Below are positions 58,365 through 64,000 of a stretch of 64,000 nt of DNA, one piece after another. The translations under genes were made by a program, and so were the position numbers. How positions within the stretch are numbered: position 1 is the first letter of the stretch; each line of letters starts with the position of its first letter. Location: contig NW_004955429.1 of the NCBI RefSeq assembly GCF_000276665.1, positions 4,432,239 to 4,496,238 on the forward strand, given 5' to 3'. Source of the stretch: Chinchilla lanigera. Lineage: Eukaryota > Chordata > Mammalia > Rodentia > Chinchillidae. A model generated the notes under the pieces. The model was given only the letters and a program-made list of their open reading frames with translations. It made no database searches and was not told where the DNA came from.

Positions 58365-59133
58365 CCACTTCAGGACAGCTGTGTTAATTCTAACAAAATA
58401 ACCCACATCTCCAGATTTAAAGTCGGACCAATAATATACCCAGGGTCCCACAGGCACCAGGACTGGAACCTGGAAATGCATAGAGTAGTGATAATGTCTT
58501 AGATTTGAGCTCCCAACCCCAAACTCTGGTGTTTAAACTCTGACTGATTTAAAGGATATTTGTGGTGAATTTTGACACATTTCCTCATGAGCTGACCTTT
58601 GTAAGGTGCAAGCAACCCTTACTCTGTCTTCTATCTCCCTTCTTCTGCCCCTTCCAAATTCCTGAGAGAGAAATTTGACTGGCTCAGTTTATTATTTAAT
58701 GGTACTTATATAACACCACTATGTTTAGAGATTAAATGGGGCAAATTTTGAAAAACTGAGGAAAATTTTGCCATTTTGTGGTGTTGATTTCCCTTAGTAC
58801 AGTGACACCTGTTTTTTTAAGAATAACATTACACTGAAATTTCGTTGGTAGCAGAAGGCTTTGACAGATAGATCCACGGTCTAATGTATAGAGGTAGGAG
58901 CCGAAGTATGTTTATGTTGCTTTTTATAGGTAGCAACACTAACTGAGCTTCCAGGATCTTTTTTCTGATGTCTTTGGGAAGGAGCCTCTTAGGATACATT
59001 TTTTAACTGTATGGACAATTTAAATTGTTTGTGTTTCCTGTTAAACTAGATAAAAATGACTTGGATATTTTTATTTTAATTTTGCTCGGAAAACAACCAC
59101 AGGAGTCTTCAGGGTATTTTAAGAAGTAGGAAG
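58365..59133. other. Intronic sequence, nothing recognised
   Basis: No repeat or exon seen between the solo LTR and the GAT tract. Confidence 0.5.
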
Positions 59134-59220
59134 AATGATGATGACGATGATGATGATGATGATGATGATGATGATCATGGTGGTGGTAGCGGCAACAGTA
59201 GCAGCGCTAGTGGTGGTAAC
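59134..59220. repeat. (GAT)n microsatellite with degenerate triplets
   Basis: About 13 GAT units, then GGT, AGC and related triplets. Stop-free in some frames only because of the repeat; not a coding candidate. Confidence 0.93.
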
Positions 59221-59447
59221 TTAAAGCTGTGCCAGGGACTGTTTTAAGACTACGTGGGTTAAGTTATCCAGTTCCCGCACAGCGGCTTTCTCAGGTGGAT
59301 GTGATTATCACCTCCATGTGTTAGATGATAAATCTGAGGCGTAGAGTATTTAAGTAACTCACGAGCTCAATCTGGTTCTGGAGTTTTCTCTCTGAATTCT
59401 TACCATAGCCTCTGAGAAAGTACTTGGCTTTCAGATAACTCATTCTT

Positions 59448-59539
59448 TTTCTTCTTTTTTTTGGTGGTACTGGGAATCAAACTCATGACCTCACACTTGC
59501 AAGGCAGGTGCTGTGCCACTGAGCTATATCCCCAGCCCC
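59448..59539 (-). mobile_element. ID-like SINE, recent
   Basis: GGTACTGGGAATCAAACTCA to ATCCCCAGCCCC, flanked by a perfect 14-bp duplication GATAACTCATTCTT. Confidence 0.93.
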
Positions 59540-59825
59540 GATAACTCATTCTTGAAAATATGTTCTCAGGAGGGTTATGCTCCCTTAAAAGATAAATAGT
59601 ATTACAAGAGCCACAGTTCAACTTTTAGATACAGTTTTGGCTAGCATAGTATTAGCTTTTCATACATGTTCTTTAATTTTCTGTTGACCTGTAGTTTGAT
59701 ATGTGCTGTTGGCTTAAGTCTGTTGAGTCTTACCTTAGGAGTACAACGTCACTTTGCATATTTGAAATGGCTTTCCATTTTTGAGACTTACATACCTTAT
59801 GACTAATAATGCATTTTTGGCATTG

Positions 59826-59937
59826 TTTTTTTTTTTTTTTTTTTTTTTTTTGGTTTTTCTCCGGTACCGGGAACCGAACTCACGACCTTGCGCTTGCCAG
59901 GCAGGCGCTTTTGCTGCTGAGCTAAATCCCCAGCCCC
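59826..59937 (-). mobile_element. ID-like SINE, very recent
   Basis: A 26-base poly-T, CTCCGGTACCGGGAACCGAA, CACGACCTTGCGCTTGCCAG, AAATCCCCAGCCCC. Perfect 14-bp target duplication CATTTTTGGCATTG (59812-59825, 59938-59951). Its intact CpGs mark it as one of the youngest copies here. Confidence 0.95.
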
Positions 59938-60059
59938 CATTTTTGGCATTGCTTTCTTCACTTTTATGAAATGATGAGAGTAACCTTAGGTATTTAAGAT
60001 AAATGAAGCATATGTCCATAAAAAGATTTGCACAAGGATATTCATAGCTGGCTTATTAA

Positions 60060-60960
60060 AAAAATAAACATCTGCGACCCTTTCTGCAGCTCCAAAACAT
60101 TCTTATCACCCCTAAAAGAAACTATGATTTCATCCCTCAGTCCCTGGCAACCACCAGTCTGTTTTCTCTTCCCGTGAACTTACCTGTTTAGGTTATTTCA
60201 GATATACAGGATCATATAATATCTTTCTCATGTGGTGTCTTAGGTATAATATTTTAAAGGTCATCTGTGTGTAGTATGTGTTAGTACTTTGTTCCTTTCA
60301 TGGCTGAATAAAATGTCATTGTGTGTGTACACACAATTCCTTGGCATTTGTGTTGTTTCTGCCTTCTGGCTGTTGTGAATGGTGCTGCTATGAGCAGGAA
60401 TGTACAAGTATTTGTGAGAGCCCCTAATTTGCATTTCTGTGGGTGTATATCTGCGAGTATAATTGACGAGTCGTATAGTATTCTGTGTAGCATTTTGAGG
60501 AACTTGAAAACTTTTCCACAGCAGCTAGTGGGGGGTAGGCAGAGATATTGCATTGTAGTTGCGATTTGTGTTTCCTTGATGACTGTTGATTCTTTTGGTC
60601 TTTTCATGTGCTTGTTAGCCATCTGTGTATCTTCTCTAGAGAACCAGCCATTCAAATCCATTGCCCTTTTTGTTTGGTTTTATGGTGCTGGGATTAAACC
60701 CAGGGCCAAACACATGCAAGGTAAGCACTCTACCACTGAGCGAGCCCTGTTGCCTATTTTTAAATTAGATTGTTCATCTTTTTGTTGTTAAGTTGATATA
60801 TTCCGGATACTAGACTCTTATTGGATACATGATATATTATTTGTGTATATTATTTTCTGTCAGTAGACTTCTTTCATTTCCTGAGTAGTGCCTGTGGTAT
60901 ACTAAAGTTTTTAATTTTGGTGAGATCTCCTTTCTTTTATTTACTTCTTCTTTCATTGAG
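60060..60960 (-). mobile_element. Old L1 fragment
   Basis: CTGGCAACCACCAGTCTGTT, GGTTATTTCAGATATACAGG, TTGTGAATGGTGCTGCTATG, TTTTCATGTGCTTGTTAGCC. The minus strand gives GWFSREDTQMANKHMKRPKE in a broken frame. An older ID-like SINE lies inside. Confidence 0.8.
60681..60754 (-). mobile_element. Old ID-like SINE within L1
   Basis: ATGGTGCTGGGATTAAACCC, CATGCAAGGTAAGCACTCTA, CCACTGAGCGAGCCC. Confidence 0.8.
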
Positions 60961-60989
60961 CGTGTTTTTGCTGTCAGAAAACATGATCA

Positions 60990-61135
60990 GCCAGGCGTGG
61001 TGGCGCATACCTGTAATCCCGACACTTGGGAGGCTGAGGCAGGAGAACTGCTGAGAGTTCAAGGCCAGCCTTGGGTACATAGTGAGTTAAAAGCCAGCCT
61101 GAAGTACAGAGCAAGATCCAGTCTCAAAAAAGCAG
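60990..61135 (+). mobile_element. B1 SINE with internal duplication
   Basis: GCCAGGCGTGGTGGCGCATA, GCCAGCCTTGGGTACATAGT, GCCAGCCTGAAGTACAGAGC. Confidence 0.93.
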
Positions 61136-61169
61136 AGAAAAAGACAACAGCAAAAATGCAAAACAAAAA

Positions 61170-61435
61170 AACATTGTGATGAGTGAAAGAAGTCAAACAC
61201 AAAGGAGTACATATTGTCTGATTTCATCTATATGAAATTTAGTAAAAAACAAGTATATGATTTTCTGAATTACTGGAAAGGAGAACAGGGGAGGCTTCAG
61301 GTATGAAGGAAATGTCTTATGTTTTATTTGCGTGGTGGCTACATGGATATATACATTTTCAAAACTTATTGACAGTGTACTTAAAATGAGTGTATGTTAT
61401 ATGAGTTCTACTTCAATAAAGGTTGACTGAAAACA
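61170..61435 (+). mobile_element. L1 3' end, plus orientation
   Basis: GAGTACATATTGTCTGATTT, GTGGTGGCTACATGGATATA, AAAACTTATTGACAGTGTAC, TTCTACTTCAATAAAGGTTG. A typical 3' terminus. Confidence 0.78.
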
Positions 61436-61769
61436 AAAAATTGTATACAACTTATCCAGCTTACTGTTGATGAACATTTAAATAGTACTTAGGAACCTCA
61501 AGCCATGCAGCTATGGCTCTTTTTGTAAATAGAACTTAGAAGGTGCTGCCAAACAGGGTTTTGAGGTGATTGTTACAATTTACACACCTACCGTGTGAGA
61601 GTTCAGTTGCTCTGTATCCTTGCTAACACTTGGTATTTGTTAGTCTTTTAAATTGTAGTCATTCTAATGGCACACAGTTATATGGGTTATAGCTTTAATT
61701 TAAATATTCCTGAAGAAAAATGAAACTGAATACCTTCTGTTTGTGTATTTGTCTTAGCTGTGGGTGCTT

Positions 61770-61772
<3 letters not shown>
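61436..61772 (-). mobile_element. Old L1 fragment, minus orientation
   Basis: TCTGTATCCTTGCTAACACT, GTCATTCTAATGGCACACAG, AATATTCCTGAAGAAAAATG. Confidence 0.62.
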
Positions 61773-61819
<47 letters not shown>

Positions 61820-61963
61820 TCATTTTGAGACAGGGTCTTGCTGTGCAGTTCAGGCTGGCCTTGAGCTCACTTTGTAGCACAGCCCGACCTCAAACTTGCA
61901 ACGATCCTCCTGCCTCAGCTTCCTGAGTGCTGGGCTTACAGGTGTGCACCACCGTGCCCAGCT
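61773..61963 (-). mobile_element. B1 SINE with 46-base poly-T, recent
   Basis: A very long T run, GAGACAGGGTCTTGCTGTGC, TTGTAGCACAGCCCGACCTC, GTGCACCACCGTGCCCAGCT. The direct repeat AGCTGTGGGTGCTT lies on both sides. Confidence 0.94.
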
Positions 61964-62086
61964 CAGCTGTGGGTGCTTTTTGAATGTATTCATTTGTAGA
62001 CATCTTTAAATATTCTCAGTGAGCATTTTATTACTTGTGTATGTGTGGCAGATACCCAATCTATGAGTTAGTTTTCAGTTTCTTTG

Positions 62087-62206
62087 TGTTTTTTTGTTTT
62101 TTTGAGACAGGGTCTTGCTATGTAGCCCAGGCTGACCTTAAACTTGCAATGACCCCCCTGCCTCAGCTTCCTGACTACTGGGACTAAAGGCATGTACCGA
62201 TGCCTG
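62087..62206 (-). mobile_element. B1 SINE without internal duplication
   Basis: TTTGAGACAGGGTCTTGCTA, TGTAGCCCAGGCTGACC, GGGACTAAAGGCATGTACCG. Confidence 0.9.
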
Positions 62207-62539
62207 CCTTCATTTTCTTATTAGTAACTCAGATTAGGAGAAGTTCCTATTTTAATAAGGTCTAAATGGCTGAGTTGCTTTTTTGTTGTTGTTGTTTATA
62301 GTTAATACTTAGAGTTCTATTTAAGAAACTTTTTGTACTCTTAAGAGAAAAAAAGTTTACTAACCTTTGTTCTATTGTGGTGATCATCTCCTTTACACCA
62401 AGTGCATACTATCTTAATGTAGCAACACTTAGTGTTGCTCTTGGGTAGAGGAAGGCTTCCAATTATTTTTCAAGATTTCCTAGGCTATTTTTGTCTATTT
62501 ATAGTATCAGAAAAATTCTAGGATAGGATTTTTAGTTTG

Positions 62540-62900
62540 TATGCCAACAAAAAATTCTGCTGAAATTTTGATTGGCTTTTTTTATGGTTACGGTATTTGA
62601 AAGTACTTGAAAATTGATCGAACCCTGTGAATGTGATTTATCTCTCCCCTAAGTTCATCTGTATTTTGGGATAATCCTTTGATTTTCCTCAATCTCCTAA
62701 TATCGTGAGCTATATTGATTTAGTTTTCAAACATTTGGCCTTGCATTGCAGGACTAAACCAATATTGCTCATGGTGTATGATGTTTTTATATATCAACAA
62801 ATTAGGTTTTCTGTTTTGTTGAGGATTTTGTCATCTGCTTAGTGATTACCTTCACCAAAAGATGGGCCTTGGTCTTTTGGTAATTGGTGTGTTAGTTTGG
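62540..62900 (-). mobile_element. Old L1 ORF2 fragment
   Basis: CCTTGCATTGCAGGACTAAA, TTGCTCATGGTGTATGATGT, TTTTGTTGAGGATTTTGTCA: the reversed L1 reverse-transcriptase region. Confidence 0.75.
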
Positions 62901-62973
62901 GTCCTCTGATTAGCAGATATTAAAAAGAAACAGTTGTCAAGACAGAATGATCAGTCCCCACCTCTTAGGAGTC

Positions 62974-63080
62974 AGGTGCAGTGACGGCATGTCTGTGATC
63001 AGCCTGGCAACCTCAGGTGGAAGGGTTGCAAGTTTGAGGCCAGCCTGGGCTGGGCAACTTGGCCAGACCTTGCCTGAGGG
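62974..63080 (+). mobile_element. Decayed B1 SINE
   Basis: CAGGTGCAGTGACGGCATGT, GTTTGAGGCCAGCCTGGGCT, GGCCAGACCTTGCCTGAGG. Confidence 0.6.
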
Positions 63081-64000
63081 GGTGGAGGCAGGGAGGAATT
63101 AGTTGAATGATTGGGAGAAATGCCTCTAAAGGATAAAGAACAACAGGAGAGGACGGGGATTGGAGGCAGATCTGACCCCATGAGAGAAGCAAGTAAAGCA
63201 AGAATTCAGTAAGAAAGGCCTCAGACTTCAGAACAGGCTTAAGGAAGGCTGTGCTAGGCCCCAAGGAATCCTTAGGCCAGCCCCATCTTTTGGAAGGATC
63301 CTGCCTTGGCCAGTGAGTGTGACGGTGTGTCCAAAGGTGGCAGCTGGGGCTGTCAGTCACTGGGTTCCCTGAAGCAGATTCTCTTGAGGAAAATCTGATC
63401 CAAAACATCCAAAGAGGAAGGTCTTGCGGCTTGTGAAAGTTGGACCCCTGCTCACAGGTTGTATTCCCTTAGGAGCCACAACCCAAAGCAGTCATTTTCC
63501 AGGACCCTCCTCTTTGGATAGCCCTAAATACTAATTAACACTCAGCTAATTAGCATTAACATTCAGTTCATTTTGAGATTCTTTTGGTTCACACTTCTCT
63601 TTTTGAAGTTAAAAAGTGTTTCTCTTTATACTTTCCACTTGAGGATTAAATTATGCGTTTGATATTCTTTTACGGCTTATCGTAGAAGTCATAATGTTGC
63701 AAACTCATCAGAGTCTTATGCTGTTACAATTTTGTTCTGTTCTGAAACAGAGTAAGGACCTTGGAACGTGTTAGCTCCACTTATTTCCCTCCTGCTTTCG
63801 TAGTACTTCTGTGTTATCCTACAGTTGTGCTGGTTTTTGTTTGGTCTCGTTTTAAATAATATGTCTTTGTTTTGCTTTCATTTTGGAAATATGTCTTCAC
63901 TGGATACAGAATTCTTCAGTAACCTTGAAGATATTTTTCCATATTGTTTCTGTTATTACCATAAGAAGTCACGTTTTTATTTATTCCTTCTTAGAAGGTA
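63081..64000. other. Intronic sequence at right edge
   Basis: A 131-codon minus-strand frame (63013-63408) starts inside a B1 and is not credible. 63525-63560 has several TAATTA/AATTAG homeodomain-type cores. The last 180 bp may be old L1. Confidence 0.4.

Larger units (their letters stand above)
52911..64000 (+). other. ARHGAP21 intron downstream of the microexon (open at right edge)
   Basis: It starts with a GTAAAA donor and shows no further exon. The remaining 11 kb is repeats plus unremarkable AT-rich sequence. It includes the assembly gap at 54035-54253. Confidence 0.8.

Noticed and set aside
59134..59220. Asp/Ser/Gly-rich coding repeat
   Set aside because: A pure trinucleotide microsatellite with no surrounding exon signals.
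60321..60791. 156-codon plus-strand frame
   Set aside because: It is the antisense of an old L1 and runs into an ID-like SINE; no domain recognised.
63013..63408. 131-codon minus-strand frame
   Set aside because: Partly translated B1; no recognisable protein, no splice signals.

Overview
This is a nuclear genome segment of a placental mammal, almost certainly a non-murid rodent. It is AT-rich, has long introns, and is dense in two rodent-type SINE families. One is 7SL-derived B1, many copies of which carry the internal tandem duplication of about 29 bp. The other is a tRNA-derived ID-like family whose recent copies begin GGGGCTGGGGATTTAGCTCAG and end in a GTACCGG/A-rich tail. I cannot name the species from the sequence alone. 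There is no prokaryotic, phage, plasmid or CRISPR content.

The only protein-coding sequence I can support is two plus-strand internal exons of ARHGAP21 (Rho GTPase-activating protein 21). They are a 180-bp exon at 50384-50563, which opens the PDZ domain, and a 25-bp microexon at 52886-52910. Both have canonical AG/GT borders and join in frame. Everything upstream (1-50383) reads as one long intron or 5' flank of that gene, with no other exon found. The intron between the exons is 2.3 kb, and the next intron runs past the right edge. A 219-base assembly gap lies at 54035-54253.

The rest is a stratified repeat record. The oldest layer is L2, MIR, MER5-like and old L1 fragments. Next come MaLR LTR elements: an MLT1-type LTR at 45.4 kb, an almost complete LTR-internal-LTR provirus at 26.56-28.70 kb, and a related solo LTR at 58.0 kb. 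There are four copies of a mariner-derived non-autonomous element built as an inverted repeat (near 0.04, 11.6, 36.8 and 56.7 kb). A tiny 80-bp hAT-type MITE with a perfect 8-bp target-site duplication lies at 16.81 kb. The youngest layer is B1 and ID-like SINEs, several with clear target-site duplications.

I did not find a convincing undescribed biological system. The unusual structures are: a nested triple insertion at 15.08-15.40 kb, where a 3'-truncated, tail-less 5S rRNA pseudogene sits between two ID-like SINEs; an ID-like SINE at 22.04 kb carrying an exact 50-bp patch copied from 1.28 kb upstream; the palindromic mariner family; and two CpG-retaining unique segments (12.72-13.33 kb and 18.16-18.44 kb) that no repeat explains. 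Most open reading frames here are chance runs or lie inside L1, L2 or SINE copies.
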